A DNA stretch of 64,000 nucleotides from positions 372,001 through 436,000 of the forward strand of contig QNQO01005827.1 of assembly GCA_003290165.1 (NCBI GenBank). Direction: 5' to 3'. Positions 1 to 12,017 of the stretch are shown one piece after another (the stretch's first letter is position 1; each line of letters starts with the position of its first letter). This stretch comes from Berberis thunbergii. Its lineage: Eukaryota; Streptophyta; Magnoliopsida; Ranunculales; Berberidaceae. Made by a program: the position numbers and the translations under genes. The notes under the pieces are model-generated. The model was not told the DNA's origin. It ran no database searches and worked only from the letters and a program-made list of their open reading frames with translations.

Positions 1-812
1 TCCCAGTAGCGCTATGTTTAATGTCATTGTTGGACGTAATGAAGGTGATGGATACCAGTCTTATCCTTTGGTTCGAGATTCTTCCAACCCTTTGAAACTG
101 ACTGGCCACCAAAAATATTCTTTCTAAATTTTTGGCACACATCTCCTTGTAAGGTACACCACTTAGTTCTCGGTCTAACCTTTTCTATAACAATACGACC
201 CCTACTCTTAAGACAAAAATCGAGAACTAACAGCCTATGTTGGTTTGTCAGACACTCCCCTGGTATAACCTTACAATTTTTACACCTACCTAAATCGTGT
301 CTCCTAACAAGAAAATAATCAATTTGACTTCTATTGCGCCCACTCGCAAAGGTCACCAAGTGATCTTCCCTCTTCTTATAAAAAGTATTTACGATCTTAA
401 AATCCTGAGCTAAAGGAAAATCTATAATAGAAATCCCCGTAGTGTTTCGATCCCCAAATCTTTGACCTCCATGTACCCTCTCATACCCAACTTTATCCTT
501 ACCAACATGGCCATTCAAATCCCCGCGTAGGAAAACCCTATTGGAAGAGGGAATTCCAAGAACTAACTCTTCTAAAGAGTCCCAAAAATCCTTCTTAGTC
601 TCCTCGTCCAAACCCACTTGGGGTGCATACGCACTAATAACATGCACTATCTCTAGTTCTAAAGCTAATTTAATACTTATGATTCTGTCCCCAAACCTCC
701 TAACGTCGACTACTGCATCCTTAAAAACTTTATCTACCACTATTCCCACCCCGTTCCTAGTTCCATCTTTACCAGAATAGAAGAGTTTGAACCCTTGCCT
801 ATTTAAAGCATA
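1..812 (-). mobile_element. LINE (non-LTR retrotransposon) fragment, endonuclease part
   Basis: The minus strand encodes part of an AP-like endonuclease of a plant LINE. The element reads leftward and runs off the window edge. Its right end (about 812) abuts the Athila reverse transcriptase, whose reading frame stops there, so the LINE is probably a 5'-truncated insertion into Athila element D. The left half of the interrupted RT is not in the window, so the junction can only be seen on one side. Confidence 0.75.
24..803 (-). pseudogene. LINE endonuclease domain (EEP superfamily), partial
   Basis: The open frame from 749 down to 24 reads as the middle and end of an endonuclease/exonuclease/phosphatase domain. 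It continues upstream without a stop to about 803 (FKLFYSGKDG then NGVGIVVDK). Visible family motifs are SAYAPQ, RGDLNGHVG (the usual GD(F/L)N metal-site loop), SQIDYFLVRR, and TNQHRLLVLDF at the position of the catalytic D-H pair, where Gln replaces the expected Asp. In LINEs this domain nicks target DNA to prime reverse transcription. The N-terminal LQETK-type motif is missing and the frame stops at 24, before the RT, so the copy is dead. Plant annotations often call such ORFs craniofacial development protein 2-like. The fold is sure; the exact LINE clade (RTE-like or L1-like) is not. Confidence 0.78.
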
Positions 813-2278
813 AGTATTAAATCAATTTTGCTTTGTCAACTTCAATGCCCTTGTTAGAAATTATGTGCCCAAGAACTATACCTTGCCTAACCATAAAATG
901 ACATTTCTCCCAATTCAAGACAAGACTTTTCTCTTCACACTTCTTTAACACTAGGGTTAAATGATGCAAACACTCATCAAACGAGTCCCCAAACACTGAG
1001 AAGTCATCCATGAATACCTCAAGAAACCTTTCTACCATATCCGAGAAAATACTAAGCATACACCTCTGAAAGGTGGCGGGTGAATTAGACAACCCAAAAG
1101 GCATTCTCCGATAAGCAAAAGTCCCAAAAGGGCAAGTGAATGTGGTTTTTCTTGATCCTCAGATGCGATGGGGATTTGGTTATAACTGGAATACCCATCA
1201 AGAAAACAATAGTAATCATGTCTCGCTAACCTCTCAAGCATCTGATCGATAAAGAGGAGAAGAAAATGATATTTTCTCGTGCCTAAGTTCAACTTACGGT
1301 AGTCAATACAAACTCGCCATCCAGTGGTCATGCGGGTAGGCACTAACTCATTCTTATCATTTGTGACTACAGTTACCCTTGATTTCTTGGGAACAAACTG
1401 AACTGGACTAACCCAAGAGCTATCTGAAATGGGGTAAATAATACCAACATCCAACAATTTGAGCATGTCGGCTCGGACAACCTCCGTAAGATTAGATTTA
1501 AGTCTACGTTGCATTTCACGTGAAGCTTTGGCATTATCTTCCATATGAATACGATGCATGCAAACGGTTGGACTTATTCCTTTAATATTCGCTATAGTCC
1601 ACCCAAGTGATGTCTTATGTTCTTTCAGAACGTTTAGCAACTTACTTTCATGTTCAACAGTCAAAGTCGATGAAATAATAACAGGTAAAATATCATCAGA
1701 ACCTAAAAACTTATACTTGAGGGTGTCAGGTAATGGTTTAAGGTCAAGCTTGGGTGGCTTCTCAACTGAAGGGACGGGTTTTGACTCACTAAGTGGAAAG
1801 TGGTTCCACTTTAGACTTCCATGAAGAATCAGGAACCATATTAGGGGATGCATCAAGCAACGCATTCATTTCCCTAATGGAATTATTAACATCGAAGTCT
1901 AAACCAGAATGAGTCAAATAAGCCGTTAAGGGATCATCTAAGGCAGACTGCGGAAAGGAATTTTCCACTGAACTCTCAATCATGTCAACCTCATAGATAT
2001 CCTTAGACTCGGGAGGTTGTTGACTAACATTAAAAATGTTGAGTTCGACGGTCATATTGCCAAATGACAATTTCATAATTCCATTCCTGCAGTTAATAAT
2101 GGCATTGGATGTGGCCAAAAATGGTCGACCCAAAATGACTGGAATGTGACTAGAAAGATTGTGAATAGGTTGTGCATCAAGAACTATAAAGTTCACAGGG
2201 TAATAGAATTTTTCAACCTTGATAATCACATCCTCTATAACACCATGGGGGACTCTGACAGACCTATCTAACAATTGC
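813..2278 (-). pseudogene. Athila D pol fragment (protease C-term and RT)
   Basis: Minus-strand Ty3/gypsy polyprotein remains in three frames. From right to left: the end of the retropepsin region (VILGRPFLATSNAIINCR at about 2090-2150), a linker, then reverse transcriptase with WVSPVQFVPKK, WRVCIDYRKLN and FLDGYSSYNQIPIA. After a frameshift near 1110 come MPFGLSNSPATFQRCM and the active-site box FMDDFSVFG. The exact wording of these motifs is that of the Athila lineage and is closely matched by the second Athila in this window (20267-19938). The protein would copy element RNA into DNA. The catalytic DLGAS part of the protease is lost at the junction at 2278, and RT is cut at 813 by the LINE. 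RNase H, integrase and gag are absent. Confidence 0.85.
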
Positions 2279-4374
2279 AGTGTTACTTATAATACCGCAA
2301 GTGCATGGCTGTCTAGCTGGTAGACAGTGGAAAATACGGGTTGATCCCACGAGGATTGACAAGATAGTCGAATTCTAAGACTTGTTTAAACTAATTTAGA
2401 GTCGAGGGTTACAACAGATGTAAATTACTAAATTAAGATAATGAAATTGAAGACTTAAATATTAAACTAATAAGATGATAAGAGAGTGGACCGAGACATC
2501 GAATCCACCACAGGTTCTTCGAGATTTGTGTAATCCAAATTATTGTTTTCAAGAATCAACATGACCAACCTAAAGATTAATCTAAGTTCGCAATTGACTT
2601 CAACAAAGGCATAAACCACTAGCATTGCATGTCTTTCTACGGCACACAATCACAGGTTTATTTTAACTAATTCTAAACCCCTAGCATTGCATGTCTTCTT
2701 ACAGCACACACAATCACATATTCAAATTAATTGATTAAAGCATGCTTCGAATATCAACAAAGGGAACTTCTAACTACCGATTAGTCTAGATAATTATTCC
2801 GGATATAATCGATGAAAGCAAATTATTGAAATTCAAAAATCAACAGTATTTAACGTTCATGCATATAGAAAACAATAAATTCAAATACGACAAACTCTAG
2901 GAAACCTTGTGGTTTCATCTTCATCTAGACGCGGGGTCTAGAAGATCATGGTGGATGATGTCACAACACTGGTATATGTGGAATCCATCAATTTCTTCAC
3001 GAACACGCAATGCGAAGGGCTGCAAGTGTACTTTTGTAGTACAAAGAACAAGTTTCTGGGGTGCAAATAATGAAACTGATTCAAAAATCAGCTTTCTCCC
3101 ACAACAAGAGCTGAGCCTTTGTCCTCCTCCAAGCTGCGCCTTGCGTTGCTTCTTCCTTGCTCTTCGCGAGCTTCTTCTTCCTCCAATCGGTTCCGGTACC
3201 TGCAAGAAAGAGATAGGTGGAAAAAAAGAGAGAACGAAAAAAGGAGAAAAACAGGGGCGGTGGAGCTCTGTTTCTTTTGTTCCTGTTTGGTTGCGGTTGT
3301 GCGAGCTGCTGAAAAAGAACACGAAGAGATGGACGTGACGGATGATGGTGGTGGTCTTCGATTGGCTGGTGTGTGGATGGTGGTGCGGGCTGGTCTGTCT
3401 GGCTATGTTTCAGGACGTTGTGGCTGAAAAGGAACAGACAGAGAGAGAAAAGCAGGAGAGATACCAGACAGAAGGAGACGAGGAAGACTAGGAACTCGTC
3501 TCTGTTTCGGTGGCTGGACGATGTTGATGGTGGTTTTCGTGTGCTGTTGGTGTGCTGTGATAGAGGAAAACGGGGAGGTGCTCCCTGTTGCGTTATTTTT
3601 TTTTTTTGCGAGGGCGGTGATGGTGGAAATTCTGATGGTGGTGGTCGTGTTTTGCGTCAGGGAAGGGAAGCGAGGACGGTTGGGTTGTTGCGAGACAGAG
3701 AAACGGTGGTGTTGTGAGGGAGAAACAGGGGATGAAGCCGTGATGATGGTATATTTGTGAAGATGGTCTGCTACAGGGACAGCGAGTGAGATGGCCGCGA
3801 TGGTGCGATGGCGGTGAGGGTACGCTGGACGGTGGTCGTGCATGGGTTGTTCAGCGGTTGGTGGTGGACGGTTTGGTTGTGTGGGACAACATGGTTGTTG
3901 CTCTTTGTTTTGTGCATGAGAGATGGGGGTTGGGGTGACAGTAAGATGGTAGTGATGGCGAAGTGAGGTCGCTGCCAGTCGTCCTATCGAGCGAGGATCG
4001 CCGGCGGAGTGGATTGATATAGTGGCTAGAAAAGAGAGAAGGTGAAAAGAAACGTGGAAGAAGAGGCTAAAGGAAAAGGGAGAGATGAAGACTCTAAATA
4101 GGTTTTCTATATTCTCCTAGGTTGGGTTTGGGCTTTAGGTTAACTTTTGGACTTGGGCTTAGATAATAGGTGAATTTGGTTTATTTGAGTAAGGTTTAGG
4201 CATGTGATATTCGACTTGTCACCTGTTACTTTGTACCGCCATTTGAAACAACCAATTAATCATTTTTCAAATTGCCGCCTTAACGCGATTTCATCATTTA
4301 CGTTCAAATTCCTACAAAAACATGAAAATTGAAATAATTAAGGGATAAATTATGTAATAATTACGTAAATATCA
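2279..4374 (-). mobile_element. Athila-type LTR (copy i), left end truncated
   Basis: This about 2.1-kb non-coding block is the same sequence family as 45863-47791 (same orientation) and 41612-43585 (inverted). Shared landmarks are the CGCAAGTGCA box with a GTAGACA motif near 2295-2335, a GC- and purine-rich middle (2910-4000), and the shared tail ending ...AATATCA at 4374. The next five bases, ATGCT, equal the intact target found at 13544-13548 in the other LTR of Tat A, so the right boundary is exact. The left end lacks the TGATGC start seen in the other copies and joins straight to protease sequence, which implies an internal deletion removed gag, the primer site and the LTR edge. Long open frames here (2907-3843) follow base bias and are not genes. 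Confidence 0.75.
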
Positions 4375-4379
4375 ATGCT

Positions 4380-4451
4380 TGGCCTCGTAGTTCCTCGAGA
4401 TCATCATGACACGCGTTTGGCTCAGGAGTGTGACCATTTTATGTATCATCG
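4380..4451 (-). repeat. Inner end of left (3') LTR of Tat A
   Basis: This stretch matches the last 73 bases of the right LTR (13549-13621) with few changes and ends at TATCATC. It is followed by a C-run at 4459-4467, which on the minus strand is a purine-rich tract in the position of the polypurine tract before the 3' LTR. The outer part of the LTR is displaced by the Athila LTR at 2279-4374. Confidence 0.8.
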
Positions 4452-4707
4452 GCTACTCCCCCCCCCCTGAGTTAGTGGGCTGCCACATCGTTTCGCTAAG
4501 TCATCTCTTGAAGGGATGTGACACTCATGATGATTGAGTCTTAATCGTTGCTTGAGCCGCACGCTGCATTAATTGGGCATGCGTTGGTTCGGTGGAAAAG
4601 GGGCGAGAACCCATCCTCTATATAGGTCATCCGCAGTGTTAAGACTGATCCTTCTACTTTACTTGCTATTTAAGATATTGTTTTGAATGGGTCGTTCATC
4701 TTCTTCA

Positions 4708-7216
4708 TGGCTCGAGAAAACATTCTTAATGATGTTGTTCTGGCTAAGGGCCAAGATTTTTTTAAAGGCAGGTCGCTATTCGAGCCTGGTCTCGCTTAAA
4801 TCTGTACAAAGTTTGAAGTTTCGAAAGACTTACCGTTATACCTTCTGACGGGTGACTAGACGCCAATGTCACCTTCGGCCGACTTCATCTGTTTACATTG
4901 AGGGATGCTTCAAACTGGAGTACGTTTCCCAATTCAGGACGTGGTTAGGGAGTTCTTGGATTTCTTAGGGATTCCTCCGGCTCAGTTGGGACCTAATGGA
5001 TACAAAATCATTCTCATGATTCTACTCAGTTCTAGGGAGGTCGACGTTAGTGTGACCCCGTTGGTGATTCAAATGTTGATCGTTCCTCGAATGCAGAGCA
5101 ATGTTGTTTGCAAGATGAAGTCACCGAATTGCTTCGTTAACCTACCGGATGATTTCAAGTTCTGGTAGAAGTACTGCTTTCTGGCCCCTGCTGATTCAAA
5201 ATATTTCTGGTGCAAGGGTCATTCACTTGAGCGATGGTTCAGGCCACTTTGTAAGCTCAACTCTTTTCCTTTGACTTTTATGTGATTGAAAGCGGTCTGA
5301 ATGATCATTGCTTGTGTTCTTTTGCAAGAAGGTTTCCCACTGCTCCCCTTACCTAGAAGAGCAAACCACCATGGAGACATTTAGCGTCATGGCAAATATG
5401 GAAGCGGTTTATATCATAAGAGTTTCCAATTTCTTTCATAGTGGGCTGTGGGACAATTGGCATGTCGCCCCCACCTTGTATCGAGGGTCGCGCATTAAGC
5501 TAGAAGATGGGGCCTCTTTCAAGAAGTTGAAGGCTGCTAGGGCCAAGACTCGCGTTCTGTTTGATGCGGAGGATTCATATGAGATGCTTGCTTGCTTTGT
5601 GAGGAAGAAGCCTCGCGTTAGGCTTCGGCACGACCTGTACTGGTGAGAAAGGAGCTCGACTTCACTAGGCCTGTTGAAGCAGGGACTAATGTTCCTGGCT
5701 TGAAGAAAGATTATCTGCGGTTGTCGAGAGTTGCTGACGAGTCGAACCTTAGTGATGCTTGGGTTGAGGCTCTGAATGACAATTTGGTGCAGGTTGCAAT
5801 GGTGGCTTCTGCTGGCATTGATTCGTTTGGCGCCGTTCTGGTAGAGGGATCTGTTGAAGATTCCCTTGTGGTGGCGAAATTTGATCACCCCACCTTTGAC
5901 TCATCTAAAAGTGGTCGTGGTATCGGTCGTGTCTCCTGTAGTCCGCATTGCTCACTGTCTCATTTTAGGCCACAACTAAAATTATTGGAAGGTCCTTTGG
6001 ACACTTTGGTCCCTTCTTTGCCTCTGGATTTTGTTAGATCATCTTGCAATAAAGGGTCAGTTGTTCTTGACAAGGGAAAAGCCACGGAGGAGAGTCTGAG
6101 GACGGTGGCGACCGTAAGGGCGGCACTGGAATAGTTCCTAATCAGGGAAAGCTTCATCGTAATGCACGGATAAGTTAGTTCGAGGAAGCATATAAGCGGG
6201 CTTCATCCTGGTGAAGATGAGCTCACATGTCTGGCACCAAGAGATGGATGTTCAGTATGCTTCGAGGAAGCATATAAGCGGGCGTCACAGCTGGCTGATG
6301 GACCACATTCCAAAACCCGAGAAGGATACGCTGGAAGAGCGTGTGGACAAAGGTTTGAAGTATCTTATTCTTGGTATGTCTCATATGAGCCACACAAGCG
6401 TTTTTGGGACAGAAGTAGAGGTGGCTCGCGAGAGAGTATATATTTTGGAACGTGTCTTCTCGCACAAGTAGACGTTGTATTCTGATGTGCTCCATGAAAT
6501 TGAGCAGCTCAAGAAGCGGGCCGAAAAGATGCAGTTGGATCAATCAACCATGACCGCTAAGGCTCAAAGGGTTCGCCTGGAAAACCTTGAGCTTAATTTG
6601 ACCGAGGCGGTGTTCGAAAGGGACGAATTTAAGAAGGAGTTGAGTCTGCTCTGCCTAGAGGTTGAAGTTGCGCAGGAAGCTGCGGCTAAGGTGCATTCTG
6701 AGCTGCAGTCTTTTGTTGAAGAGAGTGATACGAAGTGACCTAACTGGGCTGCTGAGAAGCAACAATTGGAATCCGATGTGGATTTCTATTCTCGAGATGC
6801 GAGGAAGGCCAAGGACCAACTCAAACTATGATGGCACAAACTCAGTGCTGTGAAGAGTTGTCTGGCCATATAGCAATCTCAGTTCGATGCACTAACTAGC
6901 AAGTTGGAGTTACTGAAGCGTGACCTTATTGTTGCAAATGTACGAGAGAAAGAGCTTATCCAAGAACAAGGTAAATGTGAGTTCTGCTGGGTTGTTCATG
7001 GCTGGCTATAGTTGTTGGCTCTGATAAGAGGTGCATTCAGAGTGGGATCTAAGTCGTTATAAGATGTCATATGTGGACTTGCCTGTTACCTTTGAGTCAT
7101 CGGACGAGGAGGATAATTCGATCCTTGACATCCAAGTTGAAGCACGTATAGATGCAACTTCTGCCCCTGTTCCTCCTAGGCTTACTTCTTCCGTTTCTGT
7201 ACCTTCTTCTGATTAG
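4708..7216 (+). pseudogene. Antisense ORF (aORF) of Tat A, PF04195-like, broken
   Basis: Plus-strand coding remains running opposite to gag-pol. The likely start is ATG at 4708 (MARENILND). After stops, 4905-5168 gives a helical domain (GVRFPIQDVVREFLDFLGIP, then QLGPNGYKIIL and NLPDDFKFW), like the Pfam family Transposase_28, 'putative gypsy type transposon'. Further open pieces lie at 5308-5646 and 5643-6134. A charged, heptad-like helix (6475-6738) suggests a coiled coil, and a short acidic Ser/Pro tail ends at 7216. Extra ORFs antisense to pol, between pol and the 3' LTR, are known from plant Tat elements; their function is unknown. The despite-the-name 'transposase' label is not evidence of catalysis. 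The Tat E copy at 39276-41473 has the same order. Several stops and shifts make this copy dead. Confidence 0.72.
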
Positions 7217-7679
7217 GAGCAAACTATGTGTGTTTGTACACATTTTGTCTTGCCCATTAATGAAACAACATTTTTTGTTTCATACTTGGCGTCTCTATTG
7301 CATGTTTTTTGTTTTGCCTTGTCGTCTTACTTTGGCATAGGTTGGTTGAATCAACGGGACGTTGCCTGGTCTGTCTATGGCAGAGAGCTTGACCGCTTTG
7401 TATTGCGAATGACTTGGGTCATTGCTGCGTAGTTATATCCGATAGTGGGCATGTTGCGAACAGTTTAACTTGGGGCTGAGTCACCTGAGTTGTGTCATGC
7501 TCCATAGGTAAGCTGCTTGAGCTATTTCTTGTTTGTCTAACTAGTCGGTTGTAGCTATTGTCACGGGCAAGCTGTACTGGCCGAAAGTACGTGTCAGAGC
7601 GTTCGCATCGAGTCAGGCGCCGTAAGCTCAGGTTGGCGTCCTAATTAGCTTTCATCTAGGCTACCGAATGTACTATCCT

Positions 7680-8600
7680 TGTATAAGCACAAGTGGCCTT
7701 TTTCTAATGCCAGAATGTCAATCCGTTTGAGCGTGAAGGTGCTGACTCAACTAAGCTCATATTTGAGTTCGCAGTTATGAGGGAGAGCGGAGGTCATGTG
7801 GAAAGCTGTTTGAGATTCCCACCTTTCGAATTGTTTATGACTAAGTAGAACGGTAGATAGATTCGGGGAGTAAAGGTTTGGCAACCAGGTTGAATAGCAG
7901 TGGTCTCGTGGAAAGCCATAAGAATCAGTTCGAGACTGATTAGGATTCCACTTTCTGAATTATTTATGACCGAGCAAAGCGGTCGACAAATTCAGGGAGT
8001 CAAGGTTTGGCGACCGGGCTGAACAGCAATGGTCCCATGGCAAGCCATCGGAATCAGTTCGGGATTGACTAGGCTCTCACATTTTGAGCCTTTGACACCC
8101 TCCCCACGCGGTGGGGGCTACGTATTCGAGAGGGGTTCGACGACCACGCTGAAGAGCAATGGTCCTGTGGTAAGCCATTGGAAGCAGTTCGAGACTGACT
8201 AGGCTCTCACTATCCAAATTATCTATACCTGAGTGCACCAAGCTACAAATTTGAGAGGGTTTAGCGGCCACGCTGAATAGCAATGCTTCTGTGGCAAACC
8301 GTCAAAATAAGGTCATGGCTGATAGGGTTCCCAACTTCTAGACTATCTACACCCTCGCAACGCAGGCTATAAGTCTAGACTTTAATCAGAAGCTTTCATT
8401 GTTGGTCATCACCAGCTAGGCTTACCTGATTAGGTTTGGCGAACACTGACGATGAATGGGGCAGTGATCCCTTGCAAGTCTTCGTCACTAGGCGTGGCAG
8501 CGTTTATTAGACTCCCACTTTCTAAGCCATTGATGCTTGGGCTAAGCAGACTAGTTGTCGAGGTGAAACAGAAGTTATCGTCATCATTATTTACTGACTA
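7680..8600. repeat. Degenerate tandem repeats, Tat A 3' region
   Basis: The motif 'aatggtc..tggcaagccat' followed by 'ggttcggcgaccacgctga' recurs at about 7899, 8028, 8157, 8281 and 8469. Spacing is close to 128 bp at first and wider at the end. Wording (ccatcgtcac..gactaggctcccactttct) is related to the 178-bp array of Tat E, so both derive from the same 3' non-coding domain. Confidence 0.75.
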
Positions 8601-10340
8601 AGTTTGCCTAGTTTGATCAGAGTTCGCCTGCTGAGGGGCATGCGAACCTAGTGGTTCATGGTGTGGACGAAGTTACTTTAACTCAGCGGGAGGTGAAGTT
8701 TCGTAAGTCAAAGTTGACTAGGATCCTCGAGTACTCGTGCCAAGCATGCAATAGGGTGTTGTTCGAATAACAGGTTGGGCCCATGGGCCTGCAGAGGAAG
8801 GGCTAAGGTTTCCTGCGTGGTATGTTGCGTGTACAGCGTATATCGCGTGGTGACACGTGTATGATGTAGGCTACATGACGTTTGAGTATATCGGTTACTC
8901 CTCCTCAATTGATAGGGTTGCGTGCAACACCATTAATTGATTGATGTGGTCTTCGCAGTTTCCTTGGAAACCGTCATCTTCCATTTTCCCATACGACATT
9001 CAATGCTTGGACGTTAATGTTGGGTGCTCGATTGGTGAACCACTGTCTATATAATTGTGTTTTCAATCGCTGTAGGCACCATCTTTTGTTGAATTTATTT
9101 CATGTAATGTTCTTGTCTGGAGAAGATGTTTTAGGTTATCCAAAGGCTGAGGGAAATGCTTTGGGTTTTCCAAAGGATGATGTTGGATCTCCATCACTGG
9201 AGTTTCCGAAAGTTCTGATGTTTACATCGACCAGGCATGGTGATAGTTGCTGATATGCGTGGTCACCTGTTGTGGGTGGGCCGTAGTTAATCCGCCGAGG
9301 TCTCGTAATTTCTTCACATACGACGAAAAATTAGTGCAGGTGTTTTCCCAAGGGAAGGGTTTGTCTTTTATGTGTAGGTGCCTTATCGTTGTTCCTGGAT
9401 GTTTGATTTCAAAGATAACATTTGCGTCCCACTTCATGGTGGTTACCTCCACCACTTCTTGATTAACATCGTCGCCTCCCTTGTGCTGGAAGTCGGCATC
9501 CAAGTTGAAGGTGGCATCAGCATGGCCTGTTGGAGTGGGCCTTTGATTCCCAAATATTCCATTCCCCTTTGCGTGGGAAGGTGCATGCATTCCGAGTTTA
9601 CTTGATACTTGTTCCAAGTTCGCGAAGTGTGGGAATTGGGTCTAAGTTTTCGTAGGTAGTCCAGGTCGTCGATTTTGTACCCCCGCAGACCATATTTGAA
9701 GGCAGCATTCCGTGGAGCATCCTTTCGCTTGCAGGTAGCTCACCCTGGACTGTTTGTGTCGCTTATGGAACCAGACTGTCTGAGCAAGTCCTCACTCCAT
9801 GCTAATCAGATGCCTGCAGTATGTAATGTTTTGTATCTGCCTCAGAGCATTTGTAGTATGTAGGCTTTTGTATCCACCTCAGGGCATTCGTAGTATGTAG
9901 CCTTTTGTATCCGCTTCAAGGTGCTTGTTGTTACATATTTCTAATAATCAATAGAGTTTGTTTCTGAAATTCTTGTTTTATTTCTTAAATGATTGCGAAT
10001 CACATAAGTCTCTTAAGAACTCTAAACTCAATATTGACTACGGAAAGGGAAACAAACAACTTAAAGCAAACTAACTGTTGATGGAGATAAACTTATCTTG
10101 GCCTCGAAATGAATTCGGATAGCTTTCGCAGATCTTCTAGTAGACTGTTGGGCATCATACAGACTATTGAAGAATACACCTGGCAGATAGGTGAATTTCC
10201 GTACTGACATAGGATCAGGAGTATGTGCCTCTGCTAGCCTTGGCCTTATAATCTCGCAGAGCAGAAGAGTTTGTTGCTCCTGTTCCGCCTGAAAGTGATG
10301 TAGTCGCCATCATTTGGTATGGCATTGGTTCAGACTACTT
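8600..10340. other. Unresolved Tat-derived stretch
   Basis: No RT, RNase H or integrase motif is readable here. At 8890-8930 'gtatatcggttactcctcctcaattg' resembles the LTR-to-leader junction at 4444-4475, hinting at a remnant of a third Tat 3' end. A short direct repeat 'gtatgtagg/cttttgtatcc.cctcag' occurs three times between 9815 and 9925. An open frame at 9617-9222 on the minus strand (131 codons) has no motif I recognise. Pol of Tat A should lie here, so it has probably been replaced or deleted. Confidence 0.4.
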
Positions 10341-10760
10341 TGCAAGATGTTGACGAATCTAGGAGCACTCTATTTGTTTCAGGGCAGCGTAGTGGCAGCC
10401 TCGTGCTGTAGGTTGGTCTCCACGTATTGTTCCTTTTGAGTTGTTAGCAGTATACTTAACACACTGGTAAAGGGTGGAAACCACTGCTTCCATTTGAGGT
10501 AGCCACAGTCTTCCCAGGATGAGGTTGTAGGATGATGGTGCGTCTACCAACATAAAGTCAAGAAATAGGACCTTCCTGAGCTGCGGTTCTCTAGCTAGTG
10601 TGGCTAATCTTACCTTTATGATGGGAAAACATTTCTCCCCACTGAATCAAATCAGCGAGTGCTCTGATGGCGCTAGGTTTTCCTTTTTGAGGTCCATGCT
10701 GCGGAAGGCATTATAGAACAGAACGTTGAGCAAGCTTCATGTATCAACGAGAGCTTTCTT
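10340..10760 (-). pseudogene. Tat A protease remains
   Basis: Minus strand. The frame at 10553-10359 reads MLVDAPSSYNLILGRLWLPQ, the Tat retropepsin flap and C-terminal GRPWL box with Pro changed to Leu. Upstream, KKALVDT is followed directly by a stop at 10739-10737, exactly where the glycine of the DTG active site is expected (compare DTGSS in Tat B at about 28910). The enzyme would cleave the Gag-Pol polyprotein; here the active-site codon is destroyed. Confidence 0.72.
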
Positions 10761-11381
10761 CATTTACCACTTTGCGATGAAAACAGAGATGACCAAGGCG
10801 TCATTGTGCAGCGTTAGGACTCCATCGAGGTCTTTGTCCATGAAAGTCAAAATGGGAATGGGGTTCTAAATTTTTAAATAGCAAACGTGTATGTCTTCAT
10901 CCGCGGGTCATGTCCACATATCCAGCAGAGTTAGCTTGCGGGACCCGTGACACTGGTCTTCATTCGGTCTGACTCCATGAAGGACGTATATTATCCCAGG
11001 AGTCTATTTTTTTATCTCTTTGACTGACTCCCCCTATCCCTGGTCTGTTCTTCCTGCTTCTCAGACTTTAGGAAGTCTTTCAATTTGCTCTTGCGAATCC
11101 AGTGTTCTACTTCATACGTCAGACTTTTACAGTCGTTGGTGTTGTGGCCACCCTTCTTGTGGTGCGCACAGTACTTGTCGTTGTCCCTTTTGGCAGGGTA
11201 TCCGCGTGTCTTTGGGGGCCCACTTCAATTCCTCCCAATTTTTCATTGAGTTGAGTACATCCGACAGACTAGCATTTAGGGGTGTCACGACTCTGGATCC
11301 AACGTAGTTGGATGATTTTTCTGGCCTGGGACGATCAAGATCCAGTCTGTTGCAAGTGCGCTTCCTATTGCCTTTAGTCTC

Positions 11382-11649
11382 TGTGAGACCCTTGTGTGGG
11401 CGGACCTGAGGGGGAGGGTGAGGGTGAGGGTGAGGGTTGGAGCCCAATAGGCCCAACAGGCCTGTGGATCCCAGGAGGGGTTGGGCTAGCTACCAAGGGG
11501 GATCATAGTCCCACATCGCCTGGGTGCGGGATGGTTATGTGCTATATATGTGCGAGGTTGGATCCCCATAGTAAGAGGTCTTTTAAAGCCGTGCGGGCCG
11601 GTTGGGCCCAAAGCGGACAATATCTTACTGTGCGGATCGGGTCGTTACA
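11382..11649 (+). repeat. TRIM 5' LTR
   Basis: TG...CA bounded. It contains a (GAGGGT)n-like run at 11412-11434 that is one unit longer than in the 3' copy, and 'tcccacatcgcc' at 11510. Confidence 0.92.
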
Positions 11650-11652
11650 GAA

Positions 11653-11664
11653 TGGTATCAGAGC
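11653..11664 (+). other. TRIM primer binding site
   Basis: TGGTATCAGAGC is the classic complement of the 3' end of initiator methionine tRNA, located three bases after the 5' LTR. Confidence 0.9.
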
Positions 11665-11766
11665 CTGACCCAGCCGAAAGTGTGCCACGTGGAGGTGGGC
11701 CCTCGGGCAACGTGGACGTTGTGCCTGTGTGGCCAACGAGGACGTTGGGCCTTAAGGGGGGTGGAC

Positions 11767-12017
11767 TGTGAGACCGGACCTGAGGGGGAGGGTGAGGGTG
11801 AGGGTTGGAGCCCAATAGGCCCAACAGGCCTGTGGATCCCAAGAGGGGTTGGGCTAGCTACCAAGGGGGATTATAGTCCCACATCGCCTGGGTGCGGGAT
11901 GGTTATGTGCTATATATGTGCGAGGTTGGATCCCCATAGTAAGAGGCCTTTTAAAGCCGTGCGGGCCGGTTGGGCCCAAAGCGGACAATATCTTACTATG
12001 CGGATCGGGTCGTTACA
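11767..12017 (+). repeat. TRIM 3' LTR
   Basis: TG...CA bounded, near-identical to 11382-11649 apart from the missing 'cttgtgtggg' after TGTGAGACC and a shorter GAGGGT run. Confidence 0.92.

Noticed and set aside
2907..3843. Overlapping long open frames on both strands (up to 146 codons)
   Set aside because: They lie in the G-rich part of an Athila-type LTR; the homologous LTRs at 46609-47211 and 41949-42761 show similar bias-driven frames with unrelated readings.
9222..9617. 131-codon minus-strand frame as a host gene
   Set aside because: No motif recognised, overlapped by competing plus-strand frames, and placed within degraded Tat sequence.
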